A stretch of DNA of 64,000 bases from Scopulibacillus daqui (lineage in GTDB: Bacteria; Bacillota; Bacilli; Bacillales; Sporolactobacillaceae): assembly GCF_016908855.1 (NCBI RefSeq), contig NZ_JAFBER010000005.1, positions 121,359 to 185,358 of the forward strand. The letters run 5' to 3'. The notes beneath the pieces were generated by a model. The model did no database searches. It saw only the letters and a list, made by a program, of their open reading frames with translations, and was not told the DNA's origin. Shown here one piece after another: positions 29,358 through 38,129 of this stretch. Position numbers and translations under genes: made by a program. How positions within the stretch are numbered: position 1 is the stretch's first letter; each line of letters starts with the position of its first letter.

Positions 29358-30884
29358 TTATGCTCCGCCTCCAAACTGATTCTGTATAAAGGCTGCCTGC
29401 TGATTCGCTCGATCAATCGCCTGTTCCATTACGTTAAATTGCTTATAATATTGATTCTCAACATCGTTTAAGTGATTTTGAAAAGCTTTAATTCTATCAT
29501 TTAAATGTTCCAGCCTTTGACCTAACAAAAATCGACTGTCAACCATCGCCGCATTCCCGGCTTTTTGTTTAATTTGATTCATGGCTTCCTTAATATCATC
29601 ATCCAGACGCTTAGCGATTCCTTTAGAGTGAAAATCATCTCCGTTCTTAGTAAAAAGCGCCATCACTCCCTGCGGATCATCAGCAATCGCCTGCTTCAAC
29701 TTATCCGGGTCGATGATTAATTTGCCATTGTCTTTATAATCGTTAGATGCAGTAATACCGATTTTCGCCAATTGGTCCGCTTTTGAATCGACACCTGTAA
29801 CCGGACTGTAAAAAGCCGTCCGCATCTTAGCAAGCAGGCTTGATAAAATACTGTCGTTATGAAGCATGCCGCTTTTCGCCTTATTCTCCCAAAGCTTAAT
29901 CTCATCATCTTTCATTTCCTTTTTCTGATTATCAGTTAGGGGCGGATAATCACGGTTCGGCACTTCTGAAATTTTTTCGTTTATGGTGTTCATCACTTCA
30001 TTATATTTATTAATATAATCGGTGATTTTTTGATAAACAGCATCCGTGTCGTTTTCAACGGTTATCGTTACTGTTTCGTTATTCGTCATATTATTTTTTA
30101 AATTAAAGGTTACGCCGTTCACGGTGAAAGAATTGGAATGGCGGGTTGTTTGAAGGCCATTCAAAATAAAAGATGCATCCTTGCCGCCCGCTTCTTTGCT
30201 TGAGTCCAATTTAAGGGTATCTGTTAGAAAATCGCCCGAGAATGCCATTTCCGGGCCGTTTTCGTTCATATTCCCGGTATCTGTCCGTGTAAATGAAACT
30301 TTGCCGGTTGAATGATCATAGAAAGCATTAATGCCTAAATTCGATCTGTTTATTTCCTTTAAAATATGATTTAAAGAGGTTGATTGGTCAAAATCAAACG
30401 CTTTTTCAACCGGCTTTCCTTCTTGGTCATAAGTTGTTATTTTAAAACTTATTGAACCCTTTGGGTCTAACGGAGGCTGGAATTTGTCTCGCATCTCACT
30501 CAGGCTCTTATTTGGATCAAAGTCTTTATCAGCAATTCTTTCCGTACTTTCGTTATGCGCTGACGTCGCCAAATTAACTCCGGATAATGTATATGCCGCG
30601 TTTCCAATATTGCCGCTTGCCGTTGCCGTTACTTTCGAATCATCGGACGAGGATGTCTTCTTAGTCAAATACGTCGATTGCAGTCTCATATCCAAAGTTA
30701 TCTTGCTTAATTCATCAAGCCGCTTATTTATATCACGGTAATCATCCCGCCGCCATTCGAGCTTCTGCCTATCCTGCTTCATCTTATCAAGCGGCTTCCG
30801 CTCAGCCTGCATTAATTTGTCTACCATGGCATCTATGTCCAAACCACTCGCTAATCCGCTAATTCTCATAGGATTTCCTATCAT
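29358..30884 (-). CDS. fliD: Flagellar filament cap protein FliD (HAP2)
   Basis: 508-residue capping protein that folds flagellin at the growing filament tip. The N-terminal region (MRISGLASGLDIDAMVDKLM) and the C-terminal helical region (LNDVENQYYKQFNVMEQAI) are typical. The ATG at 30884 is eight bases after AGAGG; the GTG at 30893 overlaps it. No flaG (yvyC) precedes it, unlike B. subtilis. Confidence 0.95.
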   Translation of the reverse strand: MIGNPMRISGLASGLDIDAMVDKLMQAERKPLDKMKQDRQKLEWRRDDYRDINKRLDELSKITLDMRLQSTYLTKKTSSSDDSKVTATASGNIGNAAYTLSGVNLATSAHNESTERIADKDFDPNKSLSEMRDKFQPPLDPKGSISFKITTYDQEGKPVEKAFDFDQSTSLNHILKEINRSNLGINAFYDHSTGKVSFTRTDTGNMNENGPEMAFSGDFLTDTLKLDSSKEAGGKDASFILNGLQTTRHSNSFTVNGVTFNLKNNMTNNETVTITVENDTDAVYQKITDYINKYNEVMNTINEKISEVPNRDYPPLTDNQKKEMKDDEIKLWENKAKSGMLHNDSILSSLLAKMRTAFYSPVTGVDSKADQLAKIGITASNDYKDNGKLIIDPDKLKQAIADDPQGVMALFTKNGDDFHSKGIAKRLDDDIKEAMNQIKQKAGNAAMVDSRFLLGQRLEHLNDRIKAFQNHLNDVENQYYKQFNVMEQAIDRANQQAAFIQNQFGGGA

Positions 30885-30913
30885 ATTGAACACCTCTCAA
30901 GCTTTTATATTTT

Positions 30914-30921
30914 ATATCGGA
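30914..30921 (-). promoter_or_regulatory. Possible sigma-D promoter of fliDST
   Basis: TCCGATAT on the minus strand matches the sigma-D -10 (GCCGATAT) with one change, about 30 bases above the fliD start. A good TAAA -35 at 14-16 bases is not present, so the match is partial. Confidence 0.4.
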
Positions 30922-31039
30922 TATTAGTCTTAGTTAATAAAGAGTATATATTAAGACATTACTATTGATAAAAATCAATGAGGAAATACTTTAGAAAATA
31001 AGTAACATAGATACTGAAATGCTAATCCTTCAGAAATAT

Positions 31040-31066
31040 TAAAAAGGCCATGGTTTTCCCATGACC
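31040..31066 (-). terminator. Terminator of flagellin copy 1
   Basis: GGCCATGG/CCATGACC stem (31046-31053 and 31059-31066) then TTTTTAA on the minus strand. The same stem follows flagellin copy 2. Confidence 0.85.
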
Positions 31067-31145
31067 CTTAATTTTTAATATATTAAAATTTGCAAAGTGA
31101 TGATTATTCATCAACTTAAACCGTCAATTTTTTAACCAGATTCAC

Positions 31146-32253
31146 TTAACGAAGCAATTGAAGGACACCTTTAGGAAGCTGATTAGCCTGACTCAGCATG
31201 GCTTGAGCTGACTGAGTGAGGATATTATTTTTTGTAAATTCCATCATTTCTCTGGCCATATCAGCGTCTCTTATACGTGATTCATATGCGATGAAATTTC
31301 CGCTAGATGTTCCAAGGGTATTTATAGTATGTTCTAGACGGTTTTGAACAGCACCAATTTTAGACCTTTGTGTTGAGACGGTTTTAATGGCATCATTTAT
31401 AACTGTTATAGCCTTATTGGCTGCATCTTGGCTAGATGAAATATCAATACCGGCTGTTTTTATAACTCTAAGTTCTTGTCCTCTATTAAGCGGACCTAAC
31501 CGAAAAAGAGGTTTAGCACCAGCTTTTGCTTGGAGTTGACGTATCCCCTTATCATCAATCTCTTCAATATCATTTATATTATAATAACCATCATTAATAA
31601 ATACAGCACCTATACTAATTTTAGCCGGATTATTCGGATCTAAAATCCCCATCACATTTGTTTTGCGATACGTTTTTTCGTTGCTGGTTCCTTGATTCAT
31701 CGTAAAGTCCATTATACCAGCTTTATATACAATTGAACTTTCGGACGCTACTTTTAAAGTCGCTGCATCCATTTTATCTAATTGAACAGAAAGATTTTGG
31801 TCCTGATTTGCCCCGACATGGAATATCATTTTAAAATTTCCATCAAATAATTTCCGCGAGCTAAATTCAGTATTTTTAGATATGTCATTAATAGCATCAA
31901 CCAGTTGATCTACTTCCAGTTGAATCTGTTTGCGGTCTTCCGCTGTATTTGTATCGTTGGCTGACTGAACAGCTAATTCACGCATTCTTTGAAGTATGCT
32001 GCGGGTTTCATTTAAAGCGCCATCACCTGTTTGAAGAAGCGCAATGCCGTCTTGGGCATTGCGTTGAGCCTGCTCAAGCCCTCTGATTTGCGCACGGGGT
32101 TTTCTCCGAATTGGCAAGACCTGCTGCATCATCAGCCGCTCTGTTAATACGCAAACCTGAAGATAGCCTTTCTAAAGCCTTTTGCGTATTGCTGTTGTTA
32201 ATGGACAGCTGGCGATAAGCGTTTAGCGCCGGAATGTTGTGATTAATAATCAT
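31146..32253 (-). pseudogene. hag: Flagellin copy 1, frameshifted
   Basis: Flagellin in the ancestral position between csrA and fliD. It has a strong AAGGAGG site and an ATG at 32253, but one extra G in the run at 32096-32099 (CCCC instead of CCC on the coding strand) shifts the frame after codon 52. Correcting it would give 368 residues. The first about 166 and last about 100 residues nearly match copy 2, while the central about 100 residues differ. As written, only a 55-60 residue fragment can be made. A sequencing error or a switchable C run are alternatives to decay. Confidence 0.85.
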
Positions 32254-32282
32254 TTTAAATTTTCCTCCTTGAAAACTGTAAT

Positions 32283-32296
32283 CCACATCCGTGTGG
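32283..32296 (-). promoter_or_regulatory. CsrA-binding hairpin in flagellin copy 1 leader
   Basis: CCACA-CGGA-TGTGG presents GGA in a four-base loop, the preferred CsrA target, upstream of the AAGGAGG ribosome site, which itself contains a second GGA. This is the arrangement of the two CsrA sites in the B. subtilis hag leader. Confidence 0.75.
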
Positions 32297-32343
32297 CTGA
32301 AACAATAGTAAGGCGCGCCCTTTCTATTGTTCTTATAATTTAC

Positions 32344-32370
32344 ATATCGGTTTTCGTTAGGCATTGTTTA
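32344..32370 (-). promoter_or_regulatory. Sigma-D promoter of flagellin copy 1
   Basis: TAAA (32367-32370), 15 bases, ACCGATAT (32344-32351) on the minus strand, an excellent sigma-D (FliA-type) match. The -35 lies just past the csrA stop codon. Confidence 0.85.
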
Positions 32371-32379
32371 ATAGATTTA

Positions 32380-32610
32380 TCATTTCTGTAATAATTTTAA
32401 GTCTTCCAGAAGACCGTTCGGCAGTTTAGCTTTAGCGGCTTGACTGTTCTCCTCTTGAATAGATAAGTAGATTTCCTTGCGGTGAATATCTATATCTTTT
32501 GGAGCTTTAATGCCTAGCTTTACTTGATCTCCTTCTACGCCAAGAATTTGTATTTCAATATTATCTCCAATCATGAGGGATTCGTTCGGCTTTCTCGTCA
32601 ATACAAGCAT
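32380..32610 (-). CDS. csrA: Translational regulator CsrA
   Basis: 76-residue RNA-binding dimer that blocks flagellin translation by binding GGA hairpins in the hag leader; FliW releases it. The start is [20 protein letters not shown], and the RNA-contact region [16 protein letters not shown] is intact. The ATG at 32610 is one base after the fliW stop, and GGAGAG inside fliW is its ribosome site, so the two are translationally linked. The final residues ([14 protein letters not shown]) are also seen as a relic at 34441-34494. Confidence 0.95.
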   Translation of the reverse strand: MLVLTRKPNESLMIGDNIEIQILGVEGDQVKLGIKAPKDIDIHRKEIYLSIQEENSQAAKAKLPNGLLEDLKLLQK

Positions 32611-32611
32611 A

Positions 32612-33058
32612 TTATCTCTCCTGACCTGCTGATTGATTTTGCAGAAGCGGCTGTCTGATTTTATAGTTATCATTATTTAAAACAACCTGCTTGCCAATTT
32701 GCTGCTTAGAATTAATAAGAACCGGCGCACATAGATTGATGGTTGATGTTTCAAACGGCTCTTTAACTGTGACAATCGAATAAACGTTAACATCCCTATT
32801 GCTTTGAAAATTGAGTTGTTCCGCAAGGCTGTTTGGTATCTCAAATTGATAATCCTTGAAAAAAATAAAAGGCGGAACGACGATAAAAGCAACGTTAGGC
32901 GTTTTTATCGATTGTAAAATGTGAAAAGGCGCGCCTTCCGCAAACGGCAGTACAACAAATTGCTTTTCTTCTAAAAAACCCGGTATACCGTTTGGGAACG
33001 CAATGATATCTTCTTGTTTTATCGTTTGTATGCCTAAATATTTTGTTTTAATTTCCAT
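32612..33058 (-). CDS. fliW: Flagellar assembly factor FliW
   Basis: 148-residue protein that binds either flagellin or CsrA. When cytoplasmic flagellin is secreted, FliW is freed to sequester CsrA and allow more flagellin translation. Characteristic segments are [19 protein letters not shown] and [20 protein letters not shown]. The ATG follows GGGAGG. It lies behind the flagellin copy 2 terminator with no obvious promoter of its own. Confidence 0.94.
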   Translation of the reverse strand: MEIKTKYLGIQTIKQEDIIAFPNGIPGFLEEKQFVVLPFAEGAPFHILQSIKTPNVAFIVVPPFIFFKDYQFEIPNSLAEQLNFQSNRDVNVYSIVTVKEPFETSTINLCAPVLINSKQQIGKQVVLNNDNYKIRQPLLQNQSAGQER

Positions 33059-33132
33059 TGAGTTTATCCTCCCTTATCCTTCAGATATTTAAAATTGAAA
33101 AGCGGGGAACATTGATTCTTATTAAAAAAATA

Positions 33133-33158
33133 TTAAAAGGCCATGGTTATCCATGACC
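33133..33158 (-). terminator. Terminator of flagellin copy 2
   Basis: GGCCATGG/CCATGACC stem (33139-33146 and 33151-33158) followed by TTTTAATA on the minus strand; a near-duplicate of the copy 1 terminator. Confidence 0.85.
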
Positions 33159-33212
33159 TCATTTTTGTTAAAGACTATTCAGACTTTAAAATTATCATTT
33201 TTTGCAAACAAC

Positions 33213-34313
33213 TTAACGAAGCAATTGAAGGACGCTTTGCGGAAGCTGATTAGCCTGACCCAGCATGGCTTGAGCCGACTGAGTGAGGATATTATTTTTC
33301 GTAAATTCCATCATTTCTCTGGCCATATCAGCGTCTCTTATACGAGATTCATATGCGGTGAAATTTTCGATAGATGTTCCAAGGGTATTTATAGTGTGTT
33401 CTAGGCGGTTTTGAACAGCACCGATTTTAGACCTTTGTGTTGAGACGGTTTTAATAGCATCGTTTATAACTGTAATAGCTCTATTGGCCGCATCTTGGCT
33501 AGATGAAATATCAATGCCACCACCTTTTGAATCTGTAACAGCTGTAACATTTGTTCCATCAGCAAATGGTTTAGAAACTGAAACAAGGGGCTTAGCGCCG
33601 CTTTTTGCTTGAAGTTTATGGGTATTGTTAGGTAAGCTAACAGCCAAAACATCATCCAAAGCATAATAGCCATCATTAATGAATACAGCTTTATTAACAT
33701 TATTTTCCTTTAAAACATTTACATTATTAAATTTTCTATCGTAACCGAAAGCATCTTTCACACTTATATTTGCTGTAGCAGCCTGACCAATAACTCGTTT
33801 ATTTGTACCCTTTAATAAAGTCGCTGCGTCCATTTTATCTAATTGAACGGAAAGATTTTGGTCCTGATTTGCCCCGACATGGAATATCATTTTAAAATTT
33901 CCGTCAAATAATTTCCGCGAGCTAAATTCAGTATTTTTAGATATGTCATTAATAGCATCAACCAGTTGATCTACTTCCAGTTGAATCTGTTTGCGGTCTT
34001 CCGTTGTATTTGTATCGTTGGCTGACTGAACAGCTAATTCACGCATTCTTTGAAGTATGCTGTGGGTTTCATTTAAAGCGCCATCACCTGTTTGAAGAAG
34101 CGCAATGCCGTCTTGGGCATTGCGTTGAGCCTGCTCAAGCCCCCTGATTTGTGCACGGGTTTTCTCGGAATTGGCAAGACCTGCTGCATCGTCAGCCGCT
34201 CTGTTAATACGCAAACCTGAAGATAGCCTTTCTAAAGCCTTTTGCGTATTGCTGTTGTTAATGGACAGCTGGCGGTAAGCGTTTAGCGCCGGAATGTTGT
34301 GATTAATAATCAT
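33213..34313 (-). CDS. hag: Flagellin (intact copy 2)
   Basis: 366-residue filament protein. The conserved N terminus ([32 protein letters not shown]) and C terminus (ESRIRDADMAREMMEFTKNNIL, ending LLR) form the D0/D1 core, and residues about 167-265 form the variable exposed region. The ATG at 34313 is eight bases from AAGGAGG; an ATG at 34319 is too close. It has its own sigma-D promoter, CsrA site and terminator. It sits between flgL and fliW, an extra position compared with B. subtilis. Confidence 0.96.
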   Translation of the reverse strand: MIINHNIPALNAYRQLSINNSNTQKALERLSSGLRINRAADDAAGLANSEKTRAQIRGLEQAQRNAQDGIALLQTGDGALNETHSILQRMRELAVQSANDTNTTEDRKQIQLEVDQLVDAINDISKNTEFSSRKLFDGNFKMIFHVGANQDQNLSVQLDKMDAATLLKGTNKRVIGQAATANISVKDAFGYDRKFNNVNVLKENNVNKAVFINDGYYALDDVLAVSLPNNTHKLQAKSGAKPLVSVSKPFADGTNVTAVTDSKGGGIDISSSQDAANRAITVINDAIKTVSTQRSKIGAVQNRLEHTINTLGTSIENFTAYESRIRDADMAREMMEFTKNNILTQSAQAMLGQANQLPQSVLQLLR

Positions 34314-34342
34314 TTTCATTTCCTCCTTGAAAATTAAGTAGT

Positions 34343-34356
34343 CCACATCCGTGTGG
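34343..34356 (-). promoter_or_regulatory. CsrA-binding hairpin in flagellin copy 2 leader
   Basis: CCACA-CGGA-TGTGG, identical to the element in the copy 1 leader, 30 bases before the start codon; a second GGA is in the ribosome site. Confidence 0.75.
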
Positions 34357-34402
34357 TGTAACAATAGTAAGACGCGCCCTGTCTATTGTTGTTTCACTAT
34401 AT

Positions 34403-34429
34403 ATATCGGTTTAGGAGGAAAATTGTTTA
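34403..34429 (-). promoter_or_regulatory. Sigma-D promoter of flagellin copy 2
   Basis: TAAA (34426-34429), 15 bases, ACCGATAT (34403-34410). Same -35, -10 and spacing as copy 1, with a different spacer sequence. Confidence 0.85.
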
Positions 34430-34440
34430 ATAGATTTTGC

Positions 34441-34494
34441 ATTTCTTAATCATTTTAAGTATGCCAAAAGATCATTCGACAGTTTAGCGTTACG
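34441..34494 (-). pseudogene. Relic of the csrA 3' end
   Basis: Minus-strand sequence aligns base by base with the last about 16 codons of csrA (for example CTAAACTG-CGAA and ACTTAAAAT), with scattered substitutions and small gaps. It then runs into the same TCTATTAAACAAT that precedes copy 1. It marks how far the flagellin duplication extended. Confidence 0.75.
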
Positions 34495-34740
34495 GTTTTA
34501 CCTTATCGTGCTTTTACTATTGAAGAGGCCGGATCAAAAACCCCTAAAGGTGTAGGCACAGATCCATCATCTAAACCTTCCTCATAGCTCATTTTTCAAC
34601 TCGACCGACTTATTCCTTCTAATACTTATACCTCACGAATCCTTAAATCTCTTCTTTCTCGCAGAAGACATCATTTTCTTACTGTCCTAATCCTAATCAG
34701 CAATAAGTCCCTTTAATTTTGGTCTGACATCATTTTTAAA
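34495..34740. other. Non-coding stretch upstream of the csrA relic
   Basis: About 245 bases with no supported gene. A 29-codon minus-strand frame (34503-34592, beginning MSYEEGLDDG) lacks a ribosome site. yviE, which follows flgL in B. subtilis, is missing; this may be a degraded remainder, but no similarity was recognised. Confidence 0.4.
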
Positions 34741-34743
34741 ATA

Positions 34744-34789
34744 AAGATAAGAGGGTGCCTCTCAAAAGCTAGGCTTTTAGGACACCCTC
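34744..34789 (-). terminator. Terminator after flgL
   Basis: Long stem: GAGGGTG/CACCCTC outer arms (34751-34757 and 34783-34789) and AAAAGC/GCTTTT inner arms with a three-base loop, then a T-rich tract on the minus strand. Confidence 0.75.
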
Positions 34790-34806
34790 TCATACACAGA
34801 CATCAT

Positions 34807-35742
34807 TTATTTGATAAAATCAACCAGCGAAGGCTGGATGAGTTTCCCCGCGACTGAAAGGGCAGCCCGGTAAACACTTTCTTGTTGAGCCAAATGAATA
34901 ATCACTTCTTCAAATTCCGCATCTTCATTTGCTGCCATAGCTTTTTCAGCGATTTCCTCTTGCTGTTCTAATCGGTTAACAAACAAGTCAACCCGGTTTG
35001 TTTTGGCGCCGACTTCCGATCTCGCTGCAATCACTTCGTCAAGATGCTGATCAATTTTGCTTAAAAAACCGCTGATATCTTCGCTTGAAGACGAATGGTC
35101 CAGCAGTTTCTTTTGAAGGGCATCCAAATCATCAAATAACCCCTGGGTAAATACTGTGGCCGGATCAACATTAATATCAATATAAGTACCGTCGCTGATT
35201 TCAACTGAAAAGCGGTTTGTTTGCGGATCGGCGCCTTTGAAGGTGACATCGACATGACTAATATATGTTGGCGGTTCGCCGGCGGCTTCACCATTTTCGT
35301 TGACGCTTAATGGTTTTTCCGACGTTCTTTGACCGTTAAAAATATATTTGCCGGCGACCCGCTGGTTGCCGATAGCCGCAAGCTGCTGTTTAAGCTGGTC
35401 AATTTCACCGTTAACCGCTTTACGCTGATCGATATTATACGTATCGTTGCTTGCTTCAACGGTCAGCTCTCTAACCCTTTGAAGAACGCTGGTGACTTGA
35501 TCAAGGGCGCTATCTGAGGCATCCAGCCATCTTCGTGCTTCTGAAAGATTCCTTTTGAATTGTTCAACATGATGTACATCACGACGATATGATATTCCTA
35601 TAACCGCTGCGACCGGATCCTGTGAAGGACGGGAGACTTTCTTTCCTGAAGCGAGCTGCTGTTGATATTTAGCAATGTTTTCATAGCCATTGCCAAGCTG
35701 CCTTAATATATTTTGTGACATGATTCCTTGCGTGACACGCAT
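34807..35742 (-). CDS. flgL: Flagellar hook-filament junction protein FlgL (HAP3)
   Basis: 311-residue junction protein between hook and filament. It is flagellin-like at both ends (MRVTQGIMSQNILRQL and ESVYRAALSVAGKLIQPSLVDF). The ATG at 35742 is seven bases after AGGTGA, and the GTG at 35751 lies in that site. It starts ten bases beyond the flgK stop, in the same operon. Confidence 0.94.
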   Translation of the reverse strand: MRVTQGIMSQNILRQLGNGYENIAKYQQQLASGKKVSRPSQDPVAAVIGISYRRDVHHVEQFKRNLSEARRWLDASDSALDQVTSVLQRVRELTVEASNDTYNIDQRKAVNGEIDQLKQQLAAIGNQRVAGKYIFNGQRTSEKPLSVNENGEAAGEPPTYISHVDVTFKGADPQTNRFSVEISDGTYIDINVDPATVFTQGLFDDLDALQKKLLDHSSSSEDISGFLSKIDQHLDEVIAARSEVGAKTNRVDLFVNRLEQQEEIAEKAMAANEDAEFEEVIIHLAQQESVYRAALSVAGKLIQPSLVDFIK

Positions 35743-35751
35743 TACAATCAC

Positions 35752-37233
35752 CTACACTCCCATTTTGTTGATAAGGGTATCCAGCATGTCATTGACAACA
35801 TTAATCATTCTTGCTGATGCTGTATAAGCCTGTTGATACTGGATCAAGTTGATCATTTCTTCGTCAAGAGACACTCCGCTGACCGACTGGCGCCGCTGAT
35901 CTGCATTTTGCATCAGAATATCTGTATGCTTGGCCATGCGCTGCGCCGTTTGAACATTCACGCCAAGATTGCCGATCATGCTTTGTATATAGCTTTTAAG
36001 CGTCCCTTTTGTTCCATCATCAAAAGTTAATGTCTGATCTGATAAAACTTTCACCAAGCTGTCAATAATTGAGTTATCGCCGATGGGTGCTTCAGGCTTC
36101 CGGGTGGCAATGTTATTTAAGGAATTCTCAATGTCGTCCGAAATCTTGATATTTTTCGCTGCACCGTCCTTTTGATCGATGCCGCTGAAAAAATCAACAC
36201 CCTTCTTCGAACCTTCAAGACCTTCCCCCTGTTCATGAACCTTATTAAAAGCCTGGGCCAATGTATAAGCCATATCATCGAGCTGCCTTGTTAAATCGGG
36301 AAGATCCTTTTCATACCCCTCAATCAGCCCTTGAAGCTTTCCGGGAACACGCTTTCCACTAATATCAAGGCCTCCCAGGGAAAGACTAACGTTCGCTTGG
36401 CCCCCTTTGTCTGCAGCATTGACTGACAGCTCATTCAATTTATTGCGTTCACCGTCAATAAACGCACCAACTTCATGACCATCCTCATCCAGCAATACAA
36501 CTGTATATTTCCCCTCCGCGAGTGCAGAAGAATTGCCGCCGCTTTCCGCTCTGTCAATTCTTATATTAATCAATCCTGACAGTTGGTCGACTAAACGATC
36601 ACGCTCGTCGTATAAACCATTGGGTAATTGGCCGGTTTGTTCAACTTCGGCAATTTGTTTATTAAGCTCAATAATTCTCTGACCGAGAGCGTTCACTTGA
36701 TGTACTGACATATTGATTTGCTGATTAAGATCGTCTTTGATTTTGTCTAACGAATAAGACAAGTGATTAAACGTTCCCGCTAACGCTCTCCCGCGTTCGC
36801 GGACAATTGACCGGACGCCTGTATTTTCCGGGTTAGACGCTAAGTCTTGAAGCGCTTGCCAAAAACCATCCACCGCTTTTGATAGGCTGTCATCAGAAAG
36901 TTCATTTAGGACATCTTCCACCCGGTCGAATGTTCCGCTCTTTGTTTCCCAATAATCATTCTGGTTAAATTTGTCCCTGTATTGGTTATCAGCAAATTGA
37001 TCGCGAATCCTTTGAACAGATTTAATATCAACACCTGTACCGAACTGCCCGCGGATCATTGGCTGGTCAAACCCGGCGGGAGGAAAAGCCTTCGACGGCG
37101 AAAAGTTCACACGCTGCCTTGAATATCCCTCTGTATTGGCATTAGCGATATTATTCCCTGTTGTATGAATGGCGCCTTGCTGAGCCGCTAGCCCGCGACG
37201 GCCCGTCTCAAGGCTTCCAAACGTTGATACCAT
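35752..37233 (-). CDS. flgK: Flagellar hook-filament junction protein FlgK (HAP1)
   Basis: 493-residue protein with the rod/hook-type N terminus (GSLETGRRGLAAQQGAIHTTGNNIANANTEGYSRQRV) and a C-terminal coiled region (YQQAYTASARMINVVNDMLDTLINKMG). It joins hook to filament together with FlgL. The ATG follows GGGAGG. Confidence 0.95.
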   Translation of the reverse strand: MVSTFGSLETGRRGLAAQQGAIHTTGNNIANANTEGYSRQRVNFSPSKAFPPAGFDQPMIRGQFGTGVDIKSVQRIRDQFADNQYRDKFNQNDYWETKSGTFDRVEDVLNELSDDSLSKAVDGFWQALQDLASNPENTGVRSIVRERGRALAGTFNHLSYSLDKIKDDLNQQINMSVHQVNALGQRIIELNKQIAEVEQTGQLPNGLYDERDRLVDQLSGLINIRIDRAESGGNSSALAEGKYTVVLLDEDGHEVGAFIDGERNKLNELSVNAADKGGQANVSLSLGGLDISGKRVPGKLQGLIEGYEKDLPDLTRQLDDMAYTLAQAFNKVHEQGEGLEGSKKGVDFFSGIDQKDGAAKNIKISDDIENSLNNIATRKPEAPIGDNSIIDSLVKVLSDQTLTFDDGTKGTLKSYIQSMIGNLGVNVQTAQRMAKHTDILMQNADQRRQSVSGVSLDEEMINLIQYQQAYTASARMINVVNDMLDTLINKMGV

Positions 37234-37425
37234 TTGTTTATCCTCCCATTCTTAAGTAAGCTTCCGTCTGGCCAGGCAGAGTAAGTTAAGATGCTGCTCT
37301 GAAAAGCGCCATGACGAAGCGGCAAGCCATACTTCTATTTGACTGCAAGCTGTGATGAAACGTAATTTTACTCAAGGTCTGAAATAAGCACATAAGCACT
37401 GCATTTTGCTTCTATAACTTTATAA

Positions 37426-37917
37426 CTAAACCCGGGAATCAATCCGGGCTAATGCCGGCTCCTGTCGGCTGCCTTTTCCGGACGGCTGATAATTTTCTAA
37501 TGTTAACTGAGGTTTGAGTAAATGGAGATTCAAATGAATCCATTGCAATGATTCCCGGATGAGCTGCTGGTTCAAATCATTTTTTCCTTTTAGTTGGTCT
37601 ATTTGCTGAACTAATTCAAGCCGTAAACGCTTAAGCTGATCTTGAAATATAAAGGGGACACAGGCTAGTAGACTGGAAAAAGACAGGGAAGAATCAGCAG
37701 GCAAATGCGATTTTTCTACTATTCTGAGAATTTGGGCTTCCCGGGTCTTTTCCAATTGTTCAATCCGGCGAAGGACAGCTTCTTCAAGTTTGATTATTTG
37801 ACTAAGCTGCTCAGCATTTCCGTTCTTAATGGCTTGCATTTTCATTTCTGACTGTTGATTAAGCGTCTGAAATTCATTTATCATTGCCTTCAGTGTTTTG
37901 ATAAGTTCTTCAACCAT
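37426..37917 (-). CDS. flgN: FlgN-type flagellar chaperone
   Basis: 163-residue, largely helical protein (coiled-coil stretch LEEAVLRRIEQLEKTREAQIL) between flgM and flgK, the position of flgN (yvyG) in Bacillus. FlgN chaperones FlgK and FlgL for export. Sequence conservation is modest, so position carries much of the weight. There is a 190-base gap to flgK with no gene. Confidence 0.8.
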   Translation of the reverse strand: MVEELIKTLKAMINEFQTLNQQSEMKMQAIKNGNAEQLSQIIKLEEAVLRRIEQLEKTREAQILRIVEKSHLPADSSLSFSSLLACVPFIFQDQLKRLRLELVQQIDQLKGKNDLNQQLIRESLQWIHLNLHLLKPQLTLENYQPSGKGSRQEPALARIDSRV

Positions 37918-38129
37918 CTTTTGGCCACCTTTTTACAGCATGATGCTCAACAGGCCAGAGAAGCATTACCGGCAATCTGCTTGCTGCTTGCCGCAATCGC
38001 TCCGGTCCCTTTTACAGCAAACAGTTTTTCTAGCCTTTTTCTCTATGCTTCTTGGCTCCCGGCATATTCAGAGAAACGCCCCAACTTTCGGCAGCAGCCT
38101 GCTTGTTCCTCCTTTGGGGCGCTTTCTTT

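Noticed and set aside
31146..32132. A 328-codon gene starting [10 protein letters not shown] as a complete flagellin
   Set aside because: Its first about 11 residues come from the wrong frame upstream of the one-base insertion; the true start is the ATG at 32253 and the gene is frameshifted.
34503..34592. 29-codon minus-strand frame (MSYEEGLDDG...) as a small gene
   Set aside because: No ribosome site, no recognisable family and no promoter; treated as non-coding.
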